From Changchengzhania lutea (GTDB lineage: Bacteria > Bacteroidota > Bacteroidia > Flavobacteriales > Flavobacteriaceae): a stretch of 64,000 nt of DNA. Both the position numbers and the translations under genes were made by a program. The notes beneath the pieces are model-generated. The model did not search any database. It saw only the letters and a list, made by a program, of their open reading frames with translations, and had not been told where the DNA came from. Location of the stretch: NCBI RefSeq assembly GCF_006974145.1, contig NZ_CP039456.1, positions 620,001-684,000 on the forward strand, written 5' to 3'. Positions 26,887 through 35,420 of this stretch are shown piece by piece (the first letter of the stretch is position 1; every line of letters starts with the position of its first letter).

Positions 26887-28737
26887 TTATATAAATTTTT
26901 TGTCTAACTCATCAACACTCATGGTAACAAACGTGGTTCTGTTAGTAGGTGATGTGTTAGGCTCTTTACATGCAAATAGCTTGTTAACCAAATGCTCTTG
27001 TTCTTCTTTTTGTAATACCTGTCCTGTTTTAATGGCTAAACTTTTTGCCATCGATTTTGCCAATAAATCCGTAGCACTGAAATTACTGTCTGGCACTTCA
27101 TTTTCGACATCACTGATCAGTTGTTCTAAAATAATGGACACTTCGCTTTCTGGAACACTAACTGGAACCCCTGTAACTTCTAAAGTATCTTCGGCATGTG
27201 ACGAAAACACAAAACCTGTATGCTGTAAATCGTCTTGTAATTGACAAATGACCTCTATCTCATTTGCAGAAAAAGGCAATTTCAAAGGAAATAATAATTG
27301 CTGACTTATTCCCTCTTTCACAGTCATATTCTTAAGAAAATCTTCATAGAGAATACGCTGATGCGCCCGATGCTGGTCTATAACCAACATGCCAGATTTA
27401 ATCGTACTGACAATATATTTATTATGGAGTTGATAGGTGGTTCTTGCAGACTCGATATCTTGAACATTCTTGAACATGGATGACGTTTCCGGTTCACTTT
27501 CAAACCGAACTTCGCTAAAATCGGATGGCGTACTTGTGCCCTTAGATTCTAATCCTACATACAGGCTCTCCCATGTTGTAACAGGTTCCTTTTTATAAGC
27601 CACGGCACGCGCTCTAGAATTGGTTTCCTCTTGAAACGGATTAAAACTTCTATCCACTTCAATATTTGGAGAACCAGCCCTTTTAGCATCATACTTATAA
27701 GGCATATCTAAGTTAGCATCGTGGTCAAAATCGAGCACAGGCGCTATATTAAATTGACCCAAACTATGTTTTACCGCAGACCGAAGTAAGGCGTAAAGCG
27801 TATGCTCATCATCAAATTTTACCTCTGTTTTGGTGGGATGAATATTGATATCGATAGATTGCGGATCGACCGTTAAATTTAAAAAATAACTGGGATGTGT
27901 TCCCGTTTTCAGTAAACCATCAAAGGCCGAAACTACCGCATGATTCAAGTAGGCGCTTTTTATAAATCTGTTATTCACAAAGAAAAATTGCTCACCCCTC
28001 GTTTTTTTAGCGAATTCCGGTTTACAAACAAAGCCTGAAATTTCCAAGACTTCAGTAACTTCTTCAACGGGTACCAATTTTTCATTTGTTTTATTTCCGA
28101 ATATATTCACAATCCGTTGCCTGTAATTAGTAATCGGCAAATTAAAAGTCTCGCTGCCATTATTATATAGTGCAAAACCAATATCTGGATGCGCCAAAGC
28201 CACGCGATGAAATTCATCAATAATATGGCGTAATTCAACGGTGTCCGATTTTAAGAAATTACGACGTGCCGGGATATTAAAAAAAAGATTCTTTACTGAA
28301 ATTGATGTGCCTTTTGGGGTGACCACGATATCCTGAGAGGCCACTTGGCTACCTTCTATCACAATGGTATTTCCCAAATTATCTTCCTCCAGCTTCGTTT
28401 TTAACTCGACATGTGCAATAGCCGCAATACTTGCCAAAGCTTCACCTCTAAAGCCTTTGGTGTTGAGTTTAAATAAATCATCTGCTGTTTTTATTTTTGA
28501 TGTGGCATGACGCTCAAAGCTTAAACGGGCATCTGTGGTACTCATGCCTTTGCCGTTATCGATAACCTGAACTAAGGTTTTACCCGCGTCCTTTATGATG
28601 AGTTTAATTTGGCTGGCACCCGCATCGATAGCGTTTTCCAATAACTCTTTAACTACAGAGGCTGGACGTTGCACGACCTCTCCTGCAGCGATTTGATTGG
28701 CTACATGATCTGGTAATAGCTGTATAATATCGGCCAT
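26887..28737 (-). CDS. mutL: DNA mismatch repair protein MutL
   Basis: Couples MutS mismatch recognition to strand removal. 616 residues. The GHKL ATPase domain is intact: ELLENAIDAGAS, VIDNGKGM, TKGFRGEALASI, and KGTSISVKNLFFNIPARRNFL. A variable linker (about 335-430) leads to the C-terminal dimerization domain. The endonuclease motif DQHA(X)2E(X)4E reads DQHRAHQRILYE (residues 454-465), with Arg for Ala and Gln for Glu, and no CPHGRP box is visible near the C-terminus. It may lack nicking activity. Confidence 0.96.
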   Translation of the reverse strand: MADIIQLLPDHVANQIAAGEVVQRPASVVKELLENAIDAGASQIKLIIKDAGKTLVQVIDNGKGMSTTDARLSFERHATSKIKTADDLFKLNTKGFRGEALASIAAIAHVELKTKLEEDNLGNTIVIEGSQVASQDIVVTPKGTSISVKNLFFNIPARRNFLKSDTVELRHIIDEFHRVALAHPDIGFALYNNGSETFNLPITNYRQRIVNIFGNKTNEKLVPVEEVTEVLEISGFVCKPEFAKKTRGEQFFFVNNRFIKSAYLNHAVVSAFDGLLKTGTHPSYFLNLTVDPQSIDINIHPTKTEVKFDDEHTLYALLRSAVKHSLGQFNIAPVLDFDHDANLDMPYKYDAKRAGSPNIEVDRSFNPFQEETNSRARAVAYKKEPVTTWESLYVGLESKGTSTPSDFSEVRFESEPETSSMFKNVQDIESARTTYQLHNKYIVSTIKSGMLVIDQHRAHQRILYEDFLKNMTVKEGISQQLLFPLKLPFSANEIEVICQLQDDLQHTGFVFSSHAEDTLEVTGVPVSVPESEVSIILEQLISDVENEVPDSNFSATDLLAKSMAKSLAIKTGQVLQKEEQEHLVNKLFACKEPNTSPTNRTTFVTMSVDELDKKFI

Positions 28738-28741
28738 GTAA

Positions 28742-29029
28742 TTATTTAGAAAAGAATATAGATAAATCGAAATCGATGATGAATAGAAAGATTAAAAGAA
28801 GTACGCCGATTATTATTAAAACACGACGATTGGCCTGTCTATCTGGATTGGTTTTATAGTCATTTAAAGCATTATTGACTTTTGTTTTAAGGCCCCTATT
28901 ACTGCCGACGGTTTGTCTATAATCGTCAAATTTATGCTTAATTTCAAAGGGATTCCCTTCCCCATTATTATCAAAATAACGTGGTGTATAACCATACTTT
29001 TTATTTTTTCGCAGTTTCATAAGTCCCAT
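28742..29029 (-). CDS. Small membrane protein of unknown function (paralog A)
   Basis: 95 residues. A basic N-terminus with LRKNKKYGYTPRYFDNNGEG, a soluble middle and one C-terminal transmembrane helix (about 70-90). It resembles the neighbouring 29048-29302 product (LRQRKNKSFNYNPRF and a C-terminal helix), so the two look like a duplicated pair. Databases sometimes label such genes after the nearby riboflavin gene; nothing in the sequence supports an enzyme. 4 bp upstream of mutL. Confidence 0.75.
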   Translation of the reverse strand: MGLMKLRKNKKYGYTPRYFDNNGEGNPFEIKHKFDDYRQTVGSNRGLKTKVNNALNDYKTNPDRQANRRVLIIIGVLLLIFLFIIDFDLSIFFSK

Positions 29030-29047
29030 GTCCTTATCAGTTTTAAG

Positions 29048-29302
29048 TTACCTAAATTTTGAATCTAATATATACATACAAATCAATAATAGTACCAAAA
29101 CCAAAAGTAAGGTACGTATAGACACTATGCCTTTTGATGGTCGTTTTTTATTTGTGCTTTCGCGCTTCCATTTTGAAACAAAATCTCTTTCTATGTCCTT
29201 TTCTTCTGAGACAGCACGGCCATCTTTAGAAAATCGAGGGTTGTAATTAAAAGATTTATTTTTACGTTGCCTTAACAAAATACAGTAGTGATTGTCTTTC
29301 AA
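29048..29302 (-). CDS. Small membrane protein of unknown function (paralog B)
   Basis: 84 residues, starting MKDNHYCILLRQRKNKSFNYNPRF with a charged middle (EEKDIERDFVSKWKRE) and one C-terminal transmembrane helix (about 60-80). The shared K-N-K...Y-x-P-R motif and identical topology tie it to the 28742-29029 product 18 bp downstream. No function can be assigned. The region upstream (29303-29456) holds two short tandem repeats. Confidence 0.7.
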   Translation of the reverse strand: MKDNHYCILLRQRKNKSFNYNPRFSKDGRAVSEEKDIERDFVSKWKRESTNKKRPSKGIVSIRTLLLVLVLLLICMYILDSKFR

Positions 29303-29370
29303 AAATACTTAAAAATAGCCAAAAATAAGGAATAGAGATGCTAAATATTGTTAACAAAAATTATCTCGCT

Positions 29371-29397
29371 AAGTCGCAAAGTCGCAAAGTCGCAAAG
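29371..29397. repeat. Octanucleotide tandem repeat (AAGTCGCA)
   Basis: Three full copies of AAGTCGCA plus three bases in the spacer between ribH and paralog B. Simple repeats of this type are common between flavobacterial genes. Confidence 0.85.
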
Positions 29398-29433
29398 AAA
29401 AATGAGGCCAACATTTATCACAAACTAATTAAT

Positions 29434-29451
29434 GTGACTGTGACTGTGACT
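29434..29451. repeat. Hexanucleotide tandem repeat (GTGACT)
   Basis: Three perfect copies of GTGACT ending 5 bp before the ribH stop codon, which reads on the minus strand. Close to the octanucleotide repeat at 29371. Confidence 0.8.
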
Positions 29452-29456
29452 GAAAA

Positions 29457-29942
29457 CTAACTATTCTTACGTAACTCAGCCATTTTTATAGCCGCAATAG
29501 CTGCTTCCGTGCCTTTATTACCATGTTTCCCACCTGAACGATCGATGGCTTGTTGCATGTTGTTATCTGTAAGCACACAGAAAACAACAGGTGTTTCACG
29601 ATTCACATTTAAATCTTTAATCCCTTGTGAAACGGCATCGCATACAAAATCAAAATGTTTTGTTTCACCCTGAATAACACTCCCTATAGCAATAACCGCA
29701 TTTACCATTTGCTCCTGCATTTTTTTACTACCGTAAATCAATTCGAAACTTCCAGGCACATCCCACCGAATAATATTATGAGGCAATACACCATGCTCTA
29801 TCAGGGTTTTATAAGCACCATTACACAAGGCCTCAGTGATGTTACCGTTCCATTCTGAAACAACCATTCCAAACCGAAATTTATTCGCGTCTGGGATGGT
29901 TGTTTTGTCGTAATCTGATAAATTCTTATTTACCGTTGCCAT
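29457..29942 (-). CDS. ribH: 6,7-dimethyl-8-ribityllumazine synthase
   Basis: Penultimate step of riboflavin synthesis, forming icosahedral or pentameric shells. 161 residues from the ATG at 29942 (MATVNKNLSDYDK); an upstream in-frame start would overlap the TPR gene and adds an unconserved 15 residues. Seen: VSEWNGNITEAL, WDVPGSFELIYGSK, AVIAIGSVIQGETKHFDFV (with the catalytic His) and GVLTDN-like FCVLTDNN. It follows the TPR gene by 1 bp. Confidence 0.96.
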   Translation of the reverse strand: MATVNKNLSDYDKTTIPDANKFRFGMVVSEWNGNITEALCNGAYKTLIEHGVLPHNIIRWDVPGSFELIYGSKKMQEQMVNAVIAIGSVIQGETKHFDFVCDAVSQGIKDLNVNRETPVVFCVLTDNNMQQAIDRSGGKHGNKGTEAAIAAIKMAELRKNS

Positions 29943-29943
29943 A

Positions 29944-30714
29944 TTATTTATTTGCCAATACTTGTGCTTTTCCAATAAAAACATCAACAGTTGAGGCTTC
30001 TACAGCATTAGGATATTCTTCTTTAATACGTTTAAAATACGTCAAGGCTTTATCTGCTTTCCCTAGATCCATCGCAATCGCACCTGCTTTGTATAAATAC
30101 ATAGGAGACGTATATTCGTTATCTCTCATTTCGGCTGCGTCCTCATAGTATTCCAAGGCATCTTCTGGTTGGTTTAATTGCACAAAGGCATCTCCAATAT
30201 TTCCTTTTGCCAAAGGCGCCAAAATCTCATCGTCACTTTTAAAATTCCCCAAATACTCGATAGCATTTTTATAATCCTTTAAACGTAAATACGCCGTACC
30301 AGCGTAGTAGTTTGCTAAATTTGCAGAAGGCGTGCCGCTGTACTCTTCAATAATATCTAACATGCCGAACTTCCCTTCCCCTCCATTTAAGGCTAAATTG
30401 TATAACGAATCTTTTTCGGTTCCTGTTACAGCCTCATTGAAATATTTTTGAGCTTGGAACATATCGTTCATAGCTGCCGTTTGTTTTGGCTGTGCTACAA
30501 ACTCATTATATCCTAAATACCCCAATACCACTGCGGCTACTATGCCTATTATTACAAATATATACTTTTGGTTTTTCGCAACAAAGTCCTCAGTTTTAGA
30601 TGCCGTTTCGTCCAGTGTATTGAATACTTCAGCAGTTGTAGAACCTTCCTCAATATTCTGTTCTTTCTCTGCTTTTGTTTTTGGTTTGTACCCTCTTTTA
30701 TTATAAGTTGCCAT
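29944..30714 (-). CDS. Membrane-anchored tetratricopeptide-repeat protein
   Basis: 256 residues. One transmembrane helix (about 49-68, FVIIGIVAAVVLGYLGY) is followed by TPR-like helices such as NYYAGTAYLRLKDYKNAIEYL and SPMYLYKAGAIAMDLGKADKALTYF. Topology resembles the YfgM/ancillary SecYEG chaperone type, but the match is only architectural. Co-transcribed with ribH. Confidence 0.85.
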   Translation of the reverse strand: MATYNKRGYKPKTKAEKEQNIEEGSTTAEVFNTLDETASKTEDFVAKNQKYIFVIIGIVAAVVLGYLGYNEFVAQPKQTAAMNDMFQAQKYFNEAVTGTEKDSLYNLALNGGEGKFGMLDIIEEYSGTPSANLANYYAGTAYLRLKDYKNAIEYLGNFKSDDEILAPLAKGNIGDAFVQLNQPEDALEYYEDAAEMRDNEYTSPMYLYKAGAIAMDLGKADKALTYFKRIKEEYPNAVEASTVDVFIGKAQVLANK

Positions 30715-30854
30715 CTATTTTTTCTATATTAATGCGCCGCAAAAATATAATTTTTCTTAAGAACTAAAAGGGTATTTATTTGATATTTTTCAATAATTTG
30801 CACATCCTTATATTAAGTACCGCAACTTATATAGATCCTTTAAGGTAATTTTAT

Positions 30855-31934
30855 ATGATTTTAAAATCACTTTCGCTTCTTAATTATAAAAATTTTGACA
30901 GTAAATCCTTTACTTTCAATGAGAAGATTAATTGCATTGTGGGGAATAACGGGATAGGGAAAACGAACGTACTCGATGCTATTTACCACCTATCGTTTGG
31001 TAAAAGCTATTTTAACCCAGTGGCTACACAGAACATTAAACACAATGAAGAATTTTTTGTTGTTAATGGTGAGTATGAGCATAAAGAGCAGACTGAAAAG
31101 ATTGTAGTGAGCTTAAAACGCGGTCAGAAAAAAATGATTAAACGCAATGGGAAAGCGTACGAGAAATTTAGTGATCATATTGGATTTTTACCTTTGGTTA
31201 TTATATCTCCCGCCGACAGGGATTTAATTACCGAAGGCAGTGACACCCGAAGAAAATTTATAGACAGTGTGATTTCGCAGAGCGATAAAAACTACTTAAC
31301 CCATGTCATTAAATACAACAAGGTGTTGGCACAACGCAACGCCTTGCTTAAATACTTTGCACTAAATCACACCTTTAATGCAGACACCTTAGATATTTAC
31401 AACAATCAACTAAACGACTATGGAACAGAAATTTTTAAAAAACGCGCGCTCTTTTTAGAGGCTTTTATTCCTGTTTTTAAGGAGCGCTACCTAGCCATAA
31501 GCAATGGTAATGAAACTGTTGATTTGGTGTATTCAAGCGATTTATTTGATGCCGATCTGAATACCCTTTTAAATAAGGCCATTAATAAGGACAAAGCCTT
31601 GCAATACACCAGTGTTGGCGTGCATAAAGATGACTTGAACTTTAATATTGCCGGACATCCTATTAAAAAATTTGGCAGTCAGGGGCAACAAAAATCCTTT
31701 TTAATTGCGTTGAAATTGGCACAGTTTGATTTTATAAAAGCACAAAGCGGCATAAACCCTATTTTGTTATTGGATGATATTTTTGATAAATTAGACGAAC
31801 AGCGCGTCGCACAAATTATTAAATTAGTAAATGATGAAAATTTCGGACAACTGTTTATTAGCGATACGCATGCAGAACGTACCGAAGCTGCGGTAAGACA
31901 AGTACATCAATCTTACGAAATTTTTAAATTATAA
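30855..31934 (+). CDS. recF: DNA replication and repair protein RecF
   Basis: SMC-like ATPase that helps load RecA at gaps. 359 residues. Walker [14 protein letters not shown] (about 30-42), signature motif [16 protein letters not shown], Walker [14 protein letters not shown], and ISDTHAE at the end. Full length. It is divergent from the TPR-ribH unit and followed by a DUF721 gene, the same pairing seen next to dnaA-dnaN in some phyla. Confidence 0.96.
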   Translation: MILKSLSLLNYKNFDSKSFTFNEKINCIVGNNGIGKTNVLDAIYHLSFGKSYFNPVATQNIKHNEEFFVVNGEYEHKEQTEKIVVSLKRGQKKMIKRNGKAYEKFSDHIGFLPLVIISPADRDLITEGSDTRRKFIDSVISQSDKNYLTHVIKYNKVLAQRNALLKYFALNHTFNADTLDIYNNQLNDYGTEIFKKRALFLEAFIPVFKERYLAISNGNETVDLVYSSDLFDADLNTLLNKAINKDKALQYTSVGVHKDDLNFNIAGHPIKKFGSQGQQKSFLIALKLAQFDFIKAQSGINPILLLDDIFDKLDEQRVAQIIKLVNDENFGQLFISDTHAERTEAAVRQVHQSYEIFKL

Positions 31935-31940
31935 TGAGTC

Positions 31941-32237
31941 ATGGCAAAACGAAACAACGACCACCTAAGTATAGCTGACGCTTTAAAAGAATTCGTTCAA
32001 ACCAATAAATTAGAAAAGGGTTTGGATAAAGTAAATGTGGCAGACGCTTGGGCAAAACTTATGGGTAACGGCGTGAATAATTACACGAATGCTGTTAATC
32101 TAGAACGCAACACTTTATATGTGCAGTTAAGTTCCAGTGTTCTGAGAGAGGAATTAAGCTACGGAAAACAAAAAATTATTGCCATGCTTAATGAAGAATT
32201 AGGTAAAGAAATCATCAAGAAATTGGTACTTCGTTAG
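31941..32237 (+). CDS. DUF721 (DciA-like) protein
   Basis: 98 residues. The core WAKLMGNGVNNYTNAVNLERNTLYVQLSSSVLREELSY fits the DUF721/DciA fold that in other bacteria loads the replicative helicase. Here it is the short single-domain form. 6 bp after recF, so co-transcribed. A helicase-loading role in this phylum is inference. Confidence 0.85.
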   Translation: MAKRNNDHLSIADALKEFVQTNKLEKGLDKVNVADAWAKLMGNGVNNYTNAVNLERNTLYVQLSSSVLREELSYGKQKIIAMLNEELGKEIIKKLVLR

Positions 32238-32301
32238 TTACAGCGACTAATAATTTATTTTCTTTTTTAAATTAAAATTACCAGAATTATATTATTTATA
32301 G

Positions 32302-32309
32302 TATATTTG
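32302..32309 (+). promoter_or_regulatory. -7 box of the first cold-shock gene
   Basis: TATATTTG matches TAnnTTTG and is placed 27 bp before the ATG at 32337. Copy 2 has a weaker TATCTTTA at 32617-32624. Confidence 0.5.
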
Positions 32310-32336
32310 TGGCTTAATTTTTTTAATTTAAATACA

Positions 32337-32528
32337 ATGAGTAAAGGTACCGTAAAATTCTTCAACGATTCAAAAGGTTTTGGATTTATCACTGAAGATG
32401 ACAACAACAAAGAACATTTCGTACACATTTCTGGATTAATCGATGAAATTCGTGAAGGTGATGCCGTAGAATTCGATCTACAAGAAGGTAGAAAAGGATT
32501 AAACGCCGTAAACGTAAAAGTAATCTAA
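32337..32528 (+). CDS. Cold-shock protein, copy 1
   Basis: RNA chaperone with a single cold-shock domain. 63 residues from MSKGTVKFFNDSKGFGFI; an upstream in-frame ATG at 32307 would add ten residues overlapping the promoter and is rejected. RNP1 is KGFGFI and RNP2 is HFVHIS. The last 138 bases differ from copy 2 at only two positions, while the first 54 differ at eight. Has its own terminator. Confidence 0.95.
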   Translation: MSKGTVKFFNDSKGFGFITEDDNNKEHFVHISGLIDEIREGDAVEFDLQEGRKGLNAVNVKVI

Positions 32529-32552
32529 TACATATACTTTTCAATTACAATT

Positions 32553-32586
32553 AAAAGTCTATCAATCAATTTGATAGACTTTTTTT
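32553..32586 (+). terminator. Terminator of cold-shock gene 1
   Basis: AGTCTATCAA, a 5-base loop, TTGATAGACT, then TTTTTT: a perfect 10-bp stem with U-tract 25 bp after the stop codon. Confidence 0.92.
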
Positions 32587-32654
32587 GTTTATGATGATTT
32601 ATACAATAATTGGCAGTATCTTTACCAAAATATATTAATTTAATAGTTTAAATA

Positions 32655-32846
32655 ATGAGTAAAGGAACAGTAAAATTTTTCAATGATTCTAAAGGATTTG
32701 GATTCATAACTGAAGATGACAACAACAAAGAACATTTTGTACACATTTCTGGATTAATCGATGAAATTCGTGAAGGTGATGCCGTAGAATTCGATCTACA
32801 AGAAGGTAAAAAAGGATTAAACGCCGTAAACGTAAAAGTAATCTAA
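32655..32846 (+). CDS. Cold-shock protein, copy 2
   Basis: 63 residues, one residue different from copy 1 (Lys for Arg in QEGKKGLNA). The same RNP1 and RNP2 motifs are present. It has a separate promoter region (TATCTTTA near 32617) and terminator, so the three copies are three transcription units rather than one operon. Confidence 0.95.
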   Translation: MSKGTVKFFNDSKGFGFITEDDNNKEHFVHISGLIDEIREGDAVEFDLQEGKKGLNAVNVKVI

Positions 32847-32873
32847 ACATATACTTTAACAGTTACCAATTAG

Positions 32874-32903
32874 AACCTATCATGTATTTGATAGGTTTTT
32901 TTT
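32874..32903 (+). terminator. Terminator of cold-shock gene 2
   Basis: AACCTATCA, a 6-base loop, TGATAGGTT, then a T run. Perfect 9-bp stem, 28 bp after the stop codon. Confidence 0.9.
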
Positions 32904-32956
32904 ATCCTCATATTATTCAGTTGTGATCAGTGGCAGTCGATTATAATCTTTGGCAT

Positions 32957-32964
32957 TAACTTTG
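32957..32964 (+). promoter_or_regulatory. -7 box of the third cold-shock gene
   Basis: TAACTTTG matches TAnnTTTG, 37 bp before the ATG. The surrounding TTGGCAnTAnCTTT pattern is shared with the region upstream of copy 2, which suggests the same promoter type. Confidence 0.5.
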
Positions 32965-33001
32965 CATACTATTAAGTATTAACAATTTAATATTTAAAAT
33001 T

Positions 33002-33193
33002 ATGAGTAAAGGAACAGTAAAATTCTTCAACGATTCAAAAGGATTTGGATTTATCACCGAAGAAGGTTCAAACAACGAACATTTTGTTCACATTTCTGGA
33101 TTAATAGACGAGGTTCGCGAAGGTGACGAAGTTGAATTTGATTTACAGGAAGGTAGAAAAGGCTTAAACGCCGTAAACGTAAAAGTGATTTAA
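33002..33193 (+). CDS. Cold-shock protein, copy 3
   Basis: 63 residues, more diverged than copies 1 and 2 (EEGSNNEHF, DEVREGDEVEF) but with the same RNA-binding motifs KGFGFI and HFVHIS. Paralogs of this type often differ in temperature response. It converges on ndk, with a shared bidirectional terminator between them. Confidence 0.95.
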   Translation: MSKGTVKFFNDSKGFGFITEEGSNNEHFVHISGLIDEVREGDEVEFDLQEGRKGLNAVNVKVI

Positions 33194-33217
33194 GTAAATT
33201 ATATAGCTTTTAAAAAC

Positions 33218-33248
33218 AAAAACCCCGCAACGATGTTGCGGGGTTTTT
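33218..33248. terminator. Bidirectional terminator between cold-shock gene 3 and ndk
   Basis: A G+C-rich stem (ACCCCGCAAC-type arms, GTTGCGGGGT) with a 3-base loop flanked by A and T runs on both sides, so it can stop transcription from either direction. Confidence 0.92.
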
Positions 33249-33270
33249 GTTTATGAATTTATTAAAATGT

Positions 33271-33690
33271 CTAGAACATCTCTCTTCCTGAAAAGTGAAA
33301 AGCGCCTTCTATAGCTGCATTTTCATCACTATCACTACCATGTACTGCATTTTCACCAATAGAAGCAGCATACAATTTACGAATCGTACCTTCAGCTGCG
33401 TCAGCTGGATTTGTAGCACCTATTAAGGTTCTAAAATCTTCAACGGCATTGTCTTTTTCTAAAACTGCAGCCACAATAGGACCACGCGTCATGTATTCTA
33501 CCAACTCTCCAAAGAATGGACGCTCGTTGTGTATCGCATAAAACGCTTCCGCATCTGCTTTTGTCATTTGTGTTAGTTTCATTGCCACGATTCTAAATCC
33601 TGCAGATGAAATCTTTTCCAGTATTGCACCAATGTGTCCTTTTTCAACAGCATCTGGCTTTAGCATAGTAAATGTTCTATTTGTTGCCAT
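33271..33690 (-). CDS. ndk: Nucleoside diphosphate kinase
   Basis: Balances nucleoside triphosphate pools through a phospho-His intermediate. 139 residues. Start [18 protein letters not shown]; the active-site His lies in [15 protein letters not shown]. Full family length. Convergent with the cold-shock cluster. Confidence 0.97.
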   Translation of the reverse strand: MATNRTFTMLKPDAVEKGHIGAILEKISSAGFRIVAMKLTQMTKADAEAFYAIHNERPFFGELVEYMTRGPIVAAVLEKDNAVEDFRTLIGATNPADAAEGTIRKLYAASIGENAVHGSDSDENAAIEGAFHFSGREMF

Positions 33691-33861
33691 TATATAATGT
33701 TTATGTTATTCATGTTACAAAAAGATATATTTAGTTCAATTCAAAGAAATTCCGAAGAAAACTAAGCATAAATACCTCTCAATAATTTTCGTGCAAAAGT
33801 AATCTAATTAATCAGATATACAAGCCTATGCAATTTTAAAAAAATTGTATATTCGTCGTCT

Positions 33862-34881
33862 ATGACAAAACAGGATATTACAGGCATCAAACAATTATTA
33901 TCAACTCCTAAAAAAATTGTTATTGTGCCACACAAAAACCCTGATGGCGATGCTATTGGCTCTACATTAGGCTTATATAATTTTCTAATAAAAGGCAATC
34001 ACAAAGTTAAGGTCATAACCCCAAACGACTATCCTCATTTTTTAAAATGGTTGCCAAGTGAAGACTGTATTTTAAAATACGACGCCAATAAAACTGTTTG
34101 TGAAGATCTTATTACAGATGCGGATATCATTTTTACTTTAGATTTTAATGCCTTTCACCGTACTGGGAATATGGAATCCATTTTATCTGAAAGTGATGCG
34201 ATTAAAATCATGATAGATCATCATCAAGCGCCGGATGATTATGCTACTTATACATTCTCTGATGTAAGTATGAGTTCTACCTGCGAGATGGTATATCATT
34301 TTATTGACATGCTAGGTGATGCTGATAGTATCGATAAAACGATTGCCACCTGCTTGTACGTTGGTATTATGACAGATACCGGTTCCTTTCGTTTTTCGTC
34401 AACCTCAAGTCAAACGCATCATGTCGTAGCACAACTCCTTGAAAAAGGGGCGAATAATTCTGAAATTCATAATAAAATCTATGATACAAATTCTTACGAG
34501 CGATTACAACTCTTAGGTTGTGCACTAAGTAATTTGAAGGTTTTACCGGAATCTAGAACTGCCTATATTACCTTATCACAGCAGGAATTAAACCGCTTTA
34601 ATTATAAAAAAGGAGATACCGAGGGCGTTGTCAATTATGGTTTATCTGTAAATAATATCGTGTTCGGTGCTATATTCATTGAAGACAGGCAGGAAGGCAT
34701 TATAAAAATTTCGTTACGTTCTAAAGGTGATTTTTCAGTTAACGAATTTTCACGAGCACACTTTAACGGTGGTGGTCATACCAACGCCGCTGGAGGGAAA
34801 AGCCATTTATCGCTGGAAGATACTGTTGCGAAATTTATTAGTATATTGCCTAGTTATAATAAAGCCCTGAACAATGAATAG
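33862..34881 (+). CDS. DHH-family phosphoesterase (NrnA-like oligoribonuclease/pAp phosphatase)
   Basis: 339 residues. DHH domain: IVPHKNPDGDAIGSTLGLY, FTLDFNAFHRTG, MIDHHQAPD (the DHH motif) and GIMTDTGSFRFSSTSS; DHHA1 C-terminal domain with HFNGGGHTNAAGG. NrnA-type enzymes degrade nanoRNA and 3'-phosphoadenosine 5'-phosphate (family knowledge). It overlaps gldI by 8 bp. Confidence 0.92.
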   Translation: MTKQDITGIKQLLSTPKKIVIVPHKNPDGDAIGSTLGLYNFLIKGNHKVKVITPNDYPHFLKWLPSEDCILKYDANKTVCEDLITDADIIFTLDFNAFHRTGNMESILSESDAIKIMIDHHQAPDDYATYTFSDVSMSSTCEMVYHFIDMLGDADSIDKTIATCLYVGIMTDTGSFRFSSTSSQTHHVVAQLLEKGANNSEIHNKIYDTNSYERLQLLGCALSNLKVLPESRTAYITLSQQELNRFNYKKGDTEGVVNYGLSVNNIVFGAIFIEDRQEGIIKISLRSKGDFSVNEFSRAHFNGGGHTNAAGGKSHLSLEDTVAKFISILPSYNKALNNE

Positions 34882-35419
34882 AATACTCACCCTGATAGCC
34901 CTAGCTATTTTAGCTTTTAGCTGTAAAACACCCGAAGCACGCCGACCCATTTCAGTAAAAAGCGGCTCTTTTATTGATGCCTCGGTAGAACGAAACAAGA
35001 AATTAAATGCAAAAGAGCAAGTCGCTATTGAAGCTCTTATGGAAAAGACTGAAAATGAATATATCCCATCAAATAGTGGCTTTTACTACTACTACAATAC
35101 CAAATCTGATATTGACAGTTTAGCAACACCTCTTTTTGGTGATCTTATCAATTATAATTACGATGTAAAAACCCTGGACGGTACCGTTATTTACTCTAAA
35201 GACGATCTTAAAACCCAAAGGTATGCCATGGACAAGCAAGAACTTTTCACAGGTTTAAGGGAAGGTTTGAAATTGATGAAATCTGGGGAAACCGTAACGT
35301 TTATATTTCCTTCACAAAAGGCTTATGGCTACTACGGTGACGAAAATAAAATAGGCACTAATATCCCTATAATTTGTGAAGTTACCGTAAATTCCATCAC
35401 TCAAAACGACCCTAATTAA
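34874..35419 (+). CDS. gldI: Gliding-motility-associated peptidyl-prolyl isomerase GldI
   Basis: 181 residues, lipoprotein signal ending at LAFSCK, then an FKBP-type domain with [34 protein letters not shown]. GldI is required for gliding and type IX secretion in Flavobacterium johnsoniae (established in that species); its presence suggests a gliding lifestyle here. It overlaps the DHH gene and lies 1 bp before the next isomerase gene. Confidence 0.9.
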   Translation: MNRILTLIALAILAFSCKTPEARRPISVKSGSFIDASVERNKKLNAKEQVAIEALMEKTENEYIPSNSGFYYYYNTKSDIDSLATPLFGDLINYNYDVKTLDGTVIYSKDDLKTQRYAMDKQELFTGLREGLKLMKSGETVTFIFPSQKAYGYYGDENKIGTNIPIICEVTVNSITQNDPN

Positions 35420-35420
35420 T

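Noticed and set aside
32337-33193. CRISPR-like periodic repeats in the cold-shock cluster
   Set aside because: The repeated segments are paralogous genes, not short repeats with spacers; no CRISPR array is visible in the window.
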